Positions 20,223 to 32,053 of a stretch of DNA of 64,000 nucleotides are shown here, in pieces. Every line of letters starts with the position of its first letter. Position 1 is the stretch's first letter. The notes beneath the pieces were generated by a model. That model did no database searches and had not been told where the DNA came from. It worked only from the letters and a program-made list of their open reading frames with translations. A program made the translations under genes and the position numbers. Source of the DNA: Xestospongia muta (taxonomy: Eukaryota > Porifera > Demospongiae > Haplosclerida > Petrosiidae); NCBI GenBank assembly GCA_963693285.1, contig OY848920.1, forward strand, positions 7,763,135 to 7,827,134. Direction: 5' to 3'.

Positions 20223-20744
20223 AGAAAATAGTTCCTCACATAATAGGCAGATGGTTTATCCATCACTCTTATTAGGATATTAATTAGAAGTGAGTGTACA
20301 TATATAATAGAGGGTGTAATCTTTACTATGCACATAATATGCCCCAACAACAAATCTTCTTAGATATAGCTACTTAGTGATCGGCACGTCTACAGCCAAG
20401 TCAAATCTTAACTATATGCAGCACAGATATTTCATTCATTAATTGTCTAGCAGAAATTTGGTAATTACTAGTAACTGACTTGTGCTTTGATTACATTTGA
20501 TTAAATTTGATACAAAATAATACAGCTAATTTGCTGGATAATCATCTAATAGAAGAGGATACTTGTTATAAGGAAGATGAAAGACACTTTAGTTGTAGCA
20601 TAATTATAATTATTTAAACTATTTAAATTAGATGGACTACCAATGTTAGTACCTTAATACAGTCTTCATAAAACGTTAACGTTCTAGAAAATATAAAAGG
20701 TATCCCTAATGCCAACTCCCAGAAAATGTGTTGGAGAGGCTCCA

Positions 20745-20882
20745 TGGATTTCAGATAAAAAGAGTAAAACACTGGAAGTCTGGAACACACAGGTTTCAGC
20801 AGTATAACTTGCATATTATCAATCTTGCTATATTTACTAGTGAGTTTACATTAGTGTTACATGAATTTTGTCATTATAATAG
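20745..20882 (+). pseudogene. FEM1-like N-terminal remnant
   Basis: An ATGGATTTCAGA start with GAGTAAAACACTGG resembles the MEWL..VKHW start of the family. Bases 20804-20882 read NLHIINLAIFTSEFTLVLHE then FCHYN, matching NLYIGPATFTSGFISVLHEA. Stops and frameshifts occur between them. It lies just upstream of the tandem repeats before amidohydrolase 1. Confidence 0.65.
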
Positions 20883-20978
20883 AATGTCTGGCTAAGAAAA
20901 TATATCAATTGAAGACCAGACATATGCTTCACTTGAACAAGCATATCTGTCACTAAAAGAAATAAAATAGTTATTAAA

Positions 20979-21512
20979 GACAACTTGTGACCAGGTGTGT
21001 ACTTCCCTTTAACAAGTGACTTTAGTGTCACATTAAGTAATATAAAATGTGTATTGACAACAACCTGTGACCAGGTGTTCACTTCCCTTTAACAAGTGAC
21101 TTTAGTGTCTCATTATAAAATATAAAGTGTCTATTGACAACAACCTGTGATCAGGTGTTCACTTCCCTTTAACAAGTAACTTTAGTGTCACATTAAGAGA
21201 CATAAAGTGTCTATTGATGACAATCTGTCACCAGATGTATGCATCCTTTAACAAGCAACTTTAGTGTCACGCTAAGAAATATAAAGTATCTTTTCACAAC
21301 AACATGTAATTATGCAGGTGTTTATGTCCCTTTAACAAATGACTTTAGTGTCACATTAAGAAATATAGAGTATATATTGATGACAACCTGTGACCAGGTG
21401 TATGCATCCCTTTGACAAACAACATTAGTGTCACATTAAGAAATATAAGGTTTCTAATTGATGACAGCTTGTGAGCAGGTGTGTGCCCCCTTAAACAAGC
21501 AACTTTAGTGTT
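20979..21512. repeat. ~80-bp tandem minisatellite upstream of amidohydrolase 1
   Basis: About seven copies of an 77-84-base unit. Each has GACAACCTGTGACCAGGTGT, then TTCCCTTTAACAAGTGACTT and TAGTGTCACATTAAG.AATATA. Copies begin near 20979, 21057, 21137, 21214, 21295, 21378 and 21461. Diverged copies of the same unit precede the second amidohydrolase gene. Confidence 0.9.
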
Positions 21513-21664
21513 AGCAACAAAGAATGTTGGTGCCAGATAGTCATTTGCCCAGAAGGTGTTACCTAAGGCAATGAACTTTGGAAAACTATATAAATGGCCA
21601 GTTTGACCAAGCAAGCTACGTCTTCAGGAGTATAGCTGAATCAGTGGAATTTCATGAAAGCAAC

Positions 21665-23479
21665 ATGGATTGTGTCTGTTACAACCCTGTGTGGAAGTAT
21701 TTTGGAGATACTGTGTTTAGCGATAAAGCCAGAATTAAACAGATTTCAGACTCAACTAAGGTAAAAAGTGATGCTACGCCTGACCCAGTTTCGGTCATGT
21801 ACACTGGTGGGACCATACGTCCCATTATTGGTGGGTCAATGAGTAAGGTTGATGCCATAGGTTTTCATGATGGTCAGGTTGTGGCTTCAGGTTCTAAAGC
21901 TCATGTCATGGCTGAAATGGATAAATTGGGTACAAAGTACTCTACAGTTGAGTTGTCTAATGGCCTAACTCTATTGCCAGGATTAATTGAGCCACATGTT
22001 CATATTGTACCTACAGCCATGATGATAGGGTGGCATAATTTTGGCCCTTTTCATGAGCAGTATTTGCAAGAGCCATATGATCTAGAATGGCTCACAAGAG
22101 AAATAAAGACTGCTAAAGACACACTCAAACATGCAGGAGCTTGGATATTAGGTTGTAACGTAGACCCTTCATTAATGCCATTTATTGTTACCCAACATGA
22201 AGATGAACTTAATATATTGCAACGTCTCGACTGTGACACCTTAGATAAAATCGAGAATGAAGTTCCCTTACTGATGATGAGTGCTTCTGGACACACAGCA
22301 TATGTCAACACTCAAGCCTTGCGAAAAACATATGATTCTTCTGAAGAGGTTCGAGCAGAATATCCAACCTTTGATGATTACCGGGCCCATGTAAATTCGG
22401 GTGGTGGACTACAGGAGATAAATGAGATCATGCCTGCTTTCGATGCTGCAAAATGGCAAATTTTGTTTATGATGAATGGAATAATAAAGTACTTTGATTC
22501 ATTGTTTGAAACAGCTAATCAACGTGGGGTTACACTGATGTACGATGCTGCTATGTCTTCTTCTTTAAAGGGTGTTCTGGAATTCTACTTAACTCTAAAA
22601 AAAGCTAGAGTAAGAATCGGTTATGCTCAGCTCTGTGAGACATTGGCAGATGCCGAAAAACTGGATCCATATGTACCACCAACTGAATTTAAAAATGTCT
22701 ACCATGGCAGTGTCAAGTTGGTTTCCGATGGATCAAATCAAGGATTAACCGGTTACCAAAATGAACCATATTGTTGCGAGCCTCCAGATAACGAAGGGCT
22801 TTTTAACTTCACCACTTCTGACTACATGCGCATGGTGAAAACAATTGCAGAAAAGGGATGGCCATTGATGATTCATGCCAACGGTAACAAAGCAATTGAT
22901 TTAGCTATCACAGCCTACAGAGAAGCTCTTGGTGGAGAAAGTGGGCAAACAAAAAGGCATCGTATCGAACACTGCTCTCTTGCAAATGAAGAAAACTTGG
23001 ATAACATGCGTGATTTAGGAATTTCGCCTAGCTTCTTGATTGGTCATGTAGGATATTGGGGATATGTTTTTAAAACTGCTATATTTGAAGAAAAAGCTGA
23101 ACAGCTAGATCTCTGTAAGTCTGCACTTGACAGAGGTATGCGAATTACTCTTCACAGTGATGATTTTGTAACTCCTTTGGGGCCATTGCGTATGATGGAA
23201 CAAGCCATTACAAGAATTGATTCTAAAGGCAATGTTCTAAATGAAAAAGAGAAAATAACAGTAGAGCAAGCATTAAGAGCTGTGACATATGATGCTGCGT
23301 GGCAATGTCATGCCGATCAGTGGGTTGGATCTTTAGAAGCAGGTAAAATGGCTGACTATGTGATACTTGAAGAAGATCCAATCACTAGAAAAAATCCGGT
23401 GGGTATGCGTGATATACCTGTATTGGAAACCTGGGTAGGAGGTATCATGGTGTATAAAAAAGAACTTATACCTCTCTAA
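21665..23479 (+). CDS. Amidohydrolase family 3 (YtcJ-like), copy 1
   Basis: Predicted metal-dependent hydrolase of the amidohydrolase-3 group, 604 aa. The substrate cannot be told. The start is the ATG at 21665 (MDCVCYNP), aligned with copy 2; the open frame upstream begins only with TTG. Visible motifs: GLTLLPGLIEPHVHI near residue 105, the metal-binding HxH of the TIM-barrel; SDGSNQGLTG near 355; MIHANGNKAIDLA near 400; HRIEHCSL near 435; LHSDDFVTPLGPLRMMEQAI near 495; and the C-terminal VEQALRAVTYDAAW and GSLEAGKMADYVILEEDP. All are typical of YtcJ-like proteins. No signal peptide is obvious. It is single-exon like its paralogue 12 kb downstream, with which it shares most residues. Confidence 0.9.
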   Translation: MDCVCYNPVWKYFGDTVFSDKARIKQISDSTKVKSDATPDPVSVMYTGGTIRPIIGGSMSKVDAIGFHDGQVVASGSKAHVMAEMDKLGTKYSTVELSNGLTLLPGLIEPHVHIVPTAMMIGWHNFGPFHEQYLQEPYDLEWLTREIKTAKDTLKHAGAWILGCNVDPSLMPFIVTQHEDELNILQRLDCDTLDKIENEVPLLMMSASGHTAYVNTQALRKTYDSSEEVRAEYPTFDDYRAHVNSGGGLQEINEIMPAFDAAKWQILFMMNGIIKYFDSLFETANQRGVTLMYDAAMSSSLKGVLEFYLTLKKARVRIGYAQLCETLADAEKLDPYVPPTEFKNVYHGSVKLVSDGSNQGLTGYQNEPYCCEPPDNEGLFNFTTSDYMRMVKTIAEKGWPLMIHANGNKAIDLAITAYREALGGESGQTKRHRIEHCSLANEENLDNMRDLGISPSFLIGHVGYWGYVFKTAIFEEKAEQLDLCKSALDRGMRITLHSDDFVTPLGPLRMMEQAITRIDSKGNVLNEKEKITVEQALRAVTYDAAWQCHADQWVGSLEAGKMADYVILEEDPITRKNPVGMRDIPVLETWVGGIMVYKKELIPL

Positions 23480-23680
23480 ATAACAGTTATGTTTTTTCTT
23501 TGGTTATACCCTCTTATATAGTTCTTACTAGCTTACAGTTAGGTTTTTGTTTAGTATTTTGATGATATTTTGGTGAAAAATTTTGTTAGATATTAAAAAA
23601 ATGTTTTCTACTCTTTATTCCATTGGCTTTAACATTAATTGTCAACAATAATCAAAACTATACTTTTTGTAAAAGGATGT

Positions 23681-23951
23681 GTCTACAGGGGCGTAGACAA
23701 GTTTTTGAACTGGGGGGGGGGGGGGGGGCTAACAATAGCACAGTGCACATTTTTGGACAGTACACATAAACATAATCAATTTTCTTAATGAAAACTCTAT
23801 TTTTTAAAAATGATTCCATGAACAAATTAAGATATCCAGTCGTTCAGGATATAATACCCATGCACATTTATAATATAAAACATGTGGGTCATAAAAATCT
23901 GGGCAGGGCTTCAGCCCCCCCAAGCCCCCTATTGCCTACACCCTTGGTCTA
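23681..23951. mobile_element. Non-autonomous DNA transposon (MITE-like), 15-bp TIRs
   Basis: The left end CAGGGGCGTAGACAA (23686-23700) and right end TTGCCTACACCCTTG (23932-23946) are imperfect inverted repeats, 12 of 15 matching. They are flanked by a direct GTCTA on each side (23681-23685 and 23947-23951), a likely target-site duplication. Inside are a run of 17 G at 23712-23728 and a C-rich stretch near the right end. No coding capacity. Confidence 0.75.
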
Positions 23952-24212
23952 GGGTATGTTGACATATCCACACAATTACTGGAAATATTCTATTAAATGA
24001 TGTCATTATGATATTGTCTATAAATGTGCAGCCATATTTATAGAAAAAAATGTTCATTCAGTACTCCTACTGGTGTCAGCAAGAAAAGATGTACTAATAG
24101 CAACATCAGAATGAGCTCTTTTACCAAGAGGCAATGATATCCCTTCTGTAGAGGGATCTCTCCTAAGAGACCCTGTTATCATTTTCAATTTCATTTATGA
24201 ATATAGATATAT

Positions 24213-24351
24213 GTGACCTGATTTGCAAAAAGGGACCACTTCTGTCAAAACATTTGTGACCTGATATGTGAAAAAAACACTGTCAAACATATCAAAAAAA
24301 AGTTTTGCATACATATAGAATAGTTATGCATATATCGTAACTGTATGTATA
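24213..24351 (-). mobile_element. Partial copy of the palindromic MITE found at 50755-50949
   Basis: GTGACCTGATTTGCAAAAAG, then CCACTTCTGTCAAAACATTT and GTGACCTGATATGTGAAAAA correspond in reverse to the right half and loop of the full element at 50755. The other arm is missing. Confidence 0.75.
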
Positions 24352-24633
24352 CTCTGATGATCACATAACACGTGAAACTCGGAGTAACAGCAACTAAGCA
24401 AAGATCTGTTCTTCTGTCCCTACCATGGGCTAACTGATGAGCTGGCTCAACATCTGGCTCATAGACATAATAGGGCAACTGAGTTTACAAATAGAATGAC
24501 AACAACTAAAGACAAGGTAATACAAGATAAATTATTAAATTTTTATTTATAATTTACTATAATTATTTAACAAGTGACTATAATTCCATATCAATCAAGT
24601 AACTATTTGATGCACTAGGTACACATTTGTAGA

Positions 24634-26133
24634 ATGCGTCTCTATTCATTGAGTGGTGTAGATTTATCAGAAGACACTCCAGAAAAAACAAGGGAATGGA
24701 GAGACTCGTGTTCATCAACTTTGATGATGACAGTAAGTAGTTTGTTATTGACATAATGACTTTTTGCAACTCTTTAGAAAAAACAACTTGATGAAGGGAT
24801 GATCTTTTTCTTGGCAAGTCTCCCTGTTGCTACTTATAACACTTTGCAAGATATTTTTAAGATGTATGAAGACGAATATTTAACTAAGTCTAAAAATAAA
24901 AAAGGACAAGCAGTGAAACCAGATTGCAAAGGTAGCAATTCTAGAGGCCTCCGTAATCTTGAAGAGGACATGGTTGATGAGTTGCTCAAGCAAGTGCATA
25001 ACCAGTCGCTGCCAATATAAAAGCTGAACACAAGGTGTCATGAAATTAAAAGGATTCGTGAATTAAAGAAAAAATTTGTTGATTTGGTTGGGTTATCAAC
25101 CTGGGAGGAAGCACAAGCACAATTTCCTGAGTTTGCAACTGAAGACAAAATTAAAGAAAAATTTATTTCTTTTTCAAAAGACATACAACCTTTAGTCGAA
25201 TACTGCCAAAAGGCAATGAGGTATGTAGGTATAAGTATAAATGATGAGATAACCTATCATACATGTAGGTTTAAAGAAGCCTCACAAGTACCTGAAAGTA
25301 TTGATACTGATGGTGTATATCTAAAAGGTCCAAGTGGAACATTTGCCTGTTTTGTTAATGCACTTACAGAATCATTATCTTATTCTGTATCTAAAAAGAT
25401 GATGCCCAACTTTCCAGGATTTCCATTGTCTGTAATAGAGATCAGTGAGGAAGACAGTATTAACAGGTATTATGTATAGACAAACTCCTGTGTTGCGATG
25501 CACTATTTGTATTACATCATATCTTATATGTATATTTTCTTGTGTAGATCAGTAGTTTTACTTGGTTATTAAAAGCAGTGAATACCGGAGCTGGACAAAA
25601 CTCATATGTCATTGTTTTTCACATATCTAACAAGCCATCGCTATTGTATGAAGCGACAAAGTTTTTAACTGAGGTTGAATTGGGCATTGAATTGGGATAT
25701 TCTCAATATAGAAAGAAAACCTCAAATTGTATGTACATATTCAATAAATACTGTAGCACTATATCACAATTTGTAGGTTTACTCTTGAAACCAACTTTAA
25801 CACCATTTATCATCGCAATTCATAATGGAAAAGGATTGCAGTCTTATTCACCAATTGATAACTTCTTTGTGAATGGTGATCACTTAAATCAACTTACAGA
25901 AAATGTGACTGAAAAAGGCGAATACATTCTTTGTGTTGGTACTGGCTTCTTAACAGGTTAAGATAATTTAGTAAATACTTAGCTAGTCTTACTGCCTTAT
26001 CTCTTATTAACTAGATTATATCGGATACCTATTAAAAGAGGAACGTTTTGTTGCAGCTATAGTCAATGAGGATGTCACAGTAAAGATCCAACGTTTACAG
26101 AAAATGCTTGAAAAGACTGAAACTGAACAATAG
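24634..26133 (+). pseudogene. Broken multi-exon gene of unknown family
   Basis: Exons fit 24634-24732 (MRLYSLSGVDLSEDTPE), 24778-25466, 25548-25956 and 26057-26133, the last ending in VKIQRLQKMLEKTETEQ. Borders are GT-AG. Exon 2 has an in-frame TAA at 25018-25020 between LLKQVHNQSLPI and the following KLNTRCHEIKRI. Exon 3 needs a one-base correction near 25570 to read LLGYLLKAVNTGAGQNSYV. Otherwise the frames are open and protein-like, with a basic stretch after YEDEYLTKSKNKKG, a STWEEAQAQFPEF segment, and a hydrophobic C-terminal half. I do not recognise the family. It may be a recent pseudogene, or sequencing errors could explain both breaks. Confidence 0.55.
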
Positions 26134-26225
26134 AGTAGATATTATAATGATTTGTAAGTTTTAACATAATAGCAGCAATTAATTATGTGGTATATTCGTG
26201 TGCCATGTTGTAGATATAGATTGGT

Positions 26226-26690
26226 ATTGGTACATCTGTACATAATATCTTGAACTTTTGAAGTATGTCTTTTTGCAATAGATATAGTGTTATGTTGTAC
26301 ATTATATTTTGAAATTTCAAAAAGTGGACATGTGCTTATACAATAGATACTATAACATTGTGTGAAATATCTTGAAATTTCAAAGAAAAAATGGGTATGT
26401 GCTTACACAATAGATAATATTATAGTACTATATTGTACATTATATATCTTGAAATTTCAAAGAAAAAATAAGTGTATGTACTTACACAATAGATAATAAT
26501 ATAGTACTATATTGTACTTTATATATCTTGAAATTTCAAAGAAAAAATGGGTGTGTGCTTACACAATAGATAATATCATTTGTACATTATATTTATCTTG
26601 AAATTTCAAAGTAAAAATGTGCATGTACTTATACTATAGATAATATTATAAGTGCTATTCTGTATCTCTTGAAATTTCAAAGAAAACTTA
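26226..26690. repeat. ~70-75-bp tandem minisatellite
   Basis: About six or seven copies of a unit with CTTGAAATTTCAAAGAAAAA, GTGCTTACACAATAGATAAT and ATAGTACTATATTGTACATT. It contains the palindrome TTGAAATTTCAA in each copy. It follows the broken gene directly. Confidence 0.9.
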
Positions 26691-26960
26691 GTATGTAGTT
26701 TACTGTTCTTTATCTTTATCATCTCTAGGATTTATACTGAACTTCACAAACACCACCAGTTACTCCAATCATAATAAATTACAAAATTAATACATTATAA
26801 TTATATCATTATATAATATAATAATATTAGCCTATTTTAATGATAAACATTTTACAATTTATCAAAGAAAATTGACTATTGACAAAAAATTGCTTAATTC
26901 CACTTAAATGATACAGAAAATAAAATGGAATTGGAAATTCCTCAATGAAAATGGAAATGG

Positions 26961-26997
<37 letters not shown>

Positions 26998-27496
26998 ATG
27001 ATTCAATGACTATATATATAGGCCAAATACATAACTGATAAGCCTACCAAGATAATAAATTTCTATTTCCTTGATCTTAAGCTCTGACACATGATCACGT
27101 GCCTATTTTTAGTAATTCATGGTTACATCATAAATACTATAAAAGACCTTGTAACTATAGCGTCACTAGGTTTCTATCGTATAATAATGAAATTATTTGC
27201 TCCCACAATTATCTATTACTGAATTTGACCAGTAACTAATTGCTGAGACAAAAAAGGAACTATATATACAAAGCAGAGAGGGTCACTGCATATATGTATC
27301 TCTGTCTTTAATTCAAAGATATGGATGAAGTTTTATAAAAGAAGGCTCCCACTAAGCATGATCTACTCAATCTCTCTTCTCATTGTCGTTGTCACTGAAA
27401 TTGAAGGGAATTTCCAAGCCATACCACGCCCATTCATTAAGATCTTGGGTGTGACATTGCTCATTAACACTGTGTGGGAGTGTCGACAAAGAGGCT
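26691..27496. other. Intergenic region and leader of the Death-domain gene
   Basis: A (TA)n run lies at about 26963-26995. TATATATA near 27261 could be a TATA box for the gene starting at 27497 (weak). No other gene seen. Confidence 0.45.
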
Positions 27497-30400
27497 ATGG
27501 CTACAAGAAACCTATCTTTTGAGGAGATTTTAGAAGAGAAACCAACACTTGATGAATTATGTGAACATATACGTATTGGTGATAAATGGTACCAGTTTGG
27601 AATTCTGCTTAAACTTGATTCCAAGAAGTTGAATGATATTCATAGACGACCTGATGATTCTACTTACAACACTTTAAAAATGTTTGAGCTGTGGCTAAAC
27701 ACCAAACCTCATGCTACCAGAAGACAAATTATAGATGCTTTAAGGAAAGAAGTCATTAAAGAAAACAATATTGCTCATGATTATGAGCTGGTAATATTGA
27801 GGAAAAGTTGCATCTCCACTGGTGAGTGAATCTGGTTGATGAACTACTGTGTGTCATTTCTTTTATTACAGGAATGGATTCCTCAGCTACTGAAGCAATT
27901 ATTATTCTTTGGCACCATAGGGACGCACTATCACAGTCTCTGATCAATCCTGTAAAAGTGTCCCAGCTCTTATTTAGTAAGAGATGTATCAACGAAGCAG
28001 CACTTGATAAGATAGAGACATTAGAAGGCAGTTTTGACGAGAAAAAGACAACTCTATTATCTGCTATACATACATCTGTATCGTTAGATCATAAGAAATT
28101 GAAAGCATTAGCAACAGTACTATCCATGTTTGAAGAGACAAAAATGCTATCTGAAAGAATTATCTGTGAATATGGTATTAGTTTCAATAACGACTAACCT
28201 ACTGTACAATTACTTATTTTTCTTAGCTCAAAAGTGTGCAAATGATCAGATGACAACAGTTCAAGAGATAGCAACAACAGGTCATAGTAGTCATCAATAT
28301 GAAGCTGCTAGTGACTCAATTGAGATTAAAGAATCTGATCATACAATGGAGGACTTGGAATATCAGGTTGATAGCAACAATATTGTTCATAAAATCAGTG
28401 TTCATGTTCTTGCTTAGCAATCTCATGAGATGACAGAGTTAAGTACATCGAACACAAGAAAGCAACTACCAAAAAATAATGAGATACCTGATGAGGATTT
28501 TAAAACAAAAAAGGAAAGGCCAGATTTGGAAGTATCATCTGATTCTAATGGTATATGTATAGTAGTTAATATATACTTATTAAATTCTATATCTAGTGCA
28601 AGCTTCAATGGCCAGTGACATTTTACGTTGTCATTATAGTACTCTCTCTCAGTCTCTTAAATACCCTATCAGGGTAGCACAATTGCTATATGGAGAGAGA
28701 GTAATTTCAGAGGCTATATTTTCTAATGTGAAAAGTATTGCACAGTCTCATTCTGAAAAAGAAGTGATTTTTCTCTTGTTAAAAGCAATGCGTCATGCTG
28801 TACATACCAACTATCATAATTTGGAAGTGTTTGCCAATGTACTGCTTAAATTTACTAGTAGTGCATTGTGTGCTAAAGCTATCTTGAAGGACTATGGTAC
28901 GTAAATATATTACCTTAGCTACATGTACATGTATATATAATCTATTGCTAAATATATGTACTTTATAGTGAAGATGTTTCCTCAAGATTACGTTTTAGAA
29001 GTACAAGCAAAGACTTCAAAAATTGGTGAAGGTATAATATCAATTATATGACATGCACAAATATCTCATGCAATAGGTGATCAATTGACCAGTACTTCAG
29101 TAGTACCACTTCATGGTTCAAGTTCAAGACAGGGTTAGTACTATGAGAAATGTAAATTGCAATAATATTATTTCATGTAGAAGAAGTGTTACTACGTATT
29201 CCGCTTCCTCGAAAGTTAGATTCTGTTTTTGGGTCTCTGAGGAAAAAATTTGCTATAGCATTTAGTAAAATTCGAGAAGCAATCAACAATACCCCTCCAC
29301 CTCTGGATACATTGAAACGATATATTGCTGATGGTTACTCTCACCTTAAGTCTCAAATAGCTCATTCTAAGTCTATTGATGATGTCCTAGATGTTGTGAA
29401 AGACCACTGTACACTGATTAATGTAAATTGTCTGGAGGGCATTGTGGAGCGATTTGATATCAAAGATGCCAAGACCCACATACAAATATACAAAGATGTT
29501 GTTCAGTCATTTTGCCAGAAAATGAAGGCTTCTTTTTGTCTGGATGAGAATTTCAAAGTAACAAGATCGCCTTCTCTTCTCAAATGTGAAACAGCTATCT
29601 TTGTCTTAGACTGGGATCCTACCGGGTACACATTGCAAGATATTCGAGATATTCTTGCTGAGTCAACTGAGGAGAATGTACAGATTCGTGTTATTAGAGA
29701 GAGCCAGTCTATTAGTGTATTTTGCTACATTTCACTCAGTCTAACAACTTTACTTATTGCCCAATTTCAAGAGACTCTTGAATTGATGAAAGAGAGAAGA
29801 TTAATTCAACTTATAGTTGGTCATTGTACTGTTTATGATCACAGAAGAGACAAGGCAAGAAATGGACTGTATTTACTATTTATGTCTATATATATATATA
29901 TATATATAGAAGATTTTAGAGGAGAAGACAGAGGAGTTGAGAAGTCATCTGGCACTACAAGAAACCATCAGTAGAAAAATGCATATGGAAATATCATCTA
30001 TTGTCAGACAAAATGAAAGTACAGTATTGTATAAATGTCTAACTATTTTATGGCAATACTTTCATATAGAAATGAAACAAATCAAAGAAAAAGAGATTGA
30101 AGATTTGACCTCACTTTTAAAAACAAAGGAAGGTATAATGAAACAGCCCTCACTAATTTTTATGCAAGCATCACTATACTTGGACAATTTTTTCCTATCT
30201 TAGTTACTGAGAGAATGGTACTGTCAGAGTCTAATGAGAGACAAAAAGAGCTAGAGATACTGCAGGAGATAATAACCTCATTGAGTTTACAACTAAGAGA
30301 GAGAGATAAAGAGAATGAAAGGTTAAGGCAAAGCTTAAAAGGTAAATCGCATGAATTAGGAGGTGATTCTTCTCATTGGTATCTAGTTTTCATACCAAAG

Positions 30401-32053
30401 GCTCAAGAACTTGAGGAGACCCAATTAAAGCCTAGCCAAGAACAGTCCATACCACCTATTCGTGAAACTTCAGGTAGTACTATAATACAATGTAGATTAT
30501 GTTTGCTTATTGTGATTGTAGAGTCTCCACTAATAACAGATCAGTTAAAAGATTTGGCCTATGATAAAGAAGACAACTCACATCCAAGTAGGTTGTATTA
30601 TAGGATAGCAAACTAGACCCTTCCTTTCGATAAGACAATGGTTTAAGAAAGCCTTTATTTTACAAGCTTTGGTTCGAATTTTTAGACGATTCAAATGTTA
30701 ATGACAACGTAAATTTTGTAGTACTACTACTGACGCATGTTAAAAAGAAATAGCAATTATTTGGGTTCTTATTTATTTTACTTGTGATGAACAAACCATG
30801 ACAAACTATGACTGTATGTTTGTACTTAGAGTCTCCAGTATCAGATGATGTGTTGAATGAAGATGATAACAAAGAGAAAGAGTTGGACAAAAGTATGTAA
30901 TTATATTGAGAGTCATTATCAGATTTGACAAATGTAACAAAATTTGTAATTGAAATTATTGTTATTGTTTTAAAGTGCTAAATTTACCAAGACTACTAGT
31001 AACAAGTCTTGAGTGCTAATAGAATATTTTTTTAACTAAGACATGATAATAAACTTTATTAATTTTGCTATATACAGCAGTCACTGCATGCTGTTAAATT
31101 TCATTAGATGCCTTAAAATCTTACGTGTATCAACCTGCATATTTTGGACAGCTTGAAAATGGATATCCATAATAAAGCATTCTCGTCATTTACAATATTT
31201 AGCATCATGTTTTTCGAAATAAAATTAATATAATTTGTGTATTACTTATTATTTTATTTTTCTTAAAAAAGATGCTGGAAGAGTTAAGTGGAGATATTAC
31301 AACACTAGTGTTCATCTCACTTCACCAAGAATCGAACAATGTCAAGATGTTATGACCAGATTAATAAGAGAGCTACACACAGGAAAAGAATGGAGTCTTC
31401 GTCTTTGGTCATCATCTCCTGAGAGTTCTTGGGTAGTTTTGAATGATCTTAATAATTGTACAGTGAGGGAATTGGAAATTTTAAACACTCCATTGGACAC
31501 CGAGTGTGCATTAACATTGTCAGAAGTACTAAAAACTAATGCAACATTGAAGACATTATTGCTGCGTTCCTCCCCTTTTAATGATGGTATCAAACCAGTC
31601 AGTGATGCTTTCTATATAAATGCTACCATTGAAGTGTTAGAAGTGTATAATATTACTCTCACAGATGAAGACACTCTTCATTTATCCAATATGCTAACTG
31701 TTAATAAGACTCTGAAAGTACTACGTCTCTCAAATATCACTGATAATGGTGTCCGACATATCTGTGAAGGACTTGCACAAAACCACTCACTGATTACATT
31801 AAACATCGGAGATAATCATCAAATCAATTCTGTTAGTACTAGTACAATAGCAGAACTAATACATACAACGACATCACTGACAGAACTGTATCTCGACAAT
31901 ACTTCACTGAATAATGATGATATCCAGATAATTTGTACTACTCTGACAAGTAACACTACAATACAGATACTATACTTATCAAAAAAACATGAAGAATATT
32001 GTGAGAAATTAGACAGTTATCATTTTTTAAAAGACAGAATTGCTTTTGTGTAA
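27497..32053 (+). CDS. Death / CARD-like / CARD-like / coiled-coil / LRR protein
   Basis: Fifteen exons give one frame of 1100 aa: 27497-27821, 27872-28174, 28227-28366, 28418-28550, 28597-28896, 28969-29031, 29077-29133, 29181-29854, 29910-30018, 30070-30132, 30204-30341, 30387-30473, 30522-30587, 30830-30892 and 31272-32053. Residues 1-108 form a Death domain (LDELCEHIRIGDKWYQFGIL, then MFELWLNTKPHATRRQII). Exons 2 and 5 (residues 109-209 and 301-400) encode two related CARD-like helical domains (LSQSLINPVKVSQLLFSKRC; LSQSLKYPIRVAQLLYGERV). Exon 8 (441-665) is a domain I have seen only next to death folds in sponge-type proteins and cannot name. Exons 9-14 are a charged coiled coil. The last exon has leucine-rich repeats of the NLR/RNase-inhibitor type (LKTLLLRSSPFND, LKVLRLSNITDNGV, LTELYLDNTSLNNDD). 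There is no NACHT nucleotide-binding domain. Likely a cytoplasmic death-fold signalling adaptor or sensor (inference). Confidence 0.85.
29855..29909 (+). other. GC-AG intron with (TA)n tract
   Basis: Exon 8 ends ..GACAAG and the intron starts GCAAGA, the usual GC-type donor. It contains TATATA repeats and ends TATATAG. Only this choice keeps the coiled-coil frame (KILEEKTEELRSHLALQE) in phase; reading straight through gives a short nonsense tail and a stop. Confidence 0.7.

Noticed and set aside
24360..24440. Possible tRNA-like segment
   Set aside because: No cloverleaf with consistent acceptor, D and T arms could be built by eye.
24245..24478. 77-codon minus-strand frame
   Set aside because: Overlaps the MITE half copy; no family resemblance.
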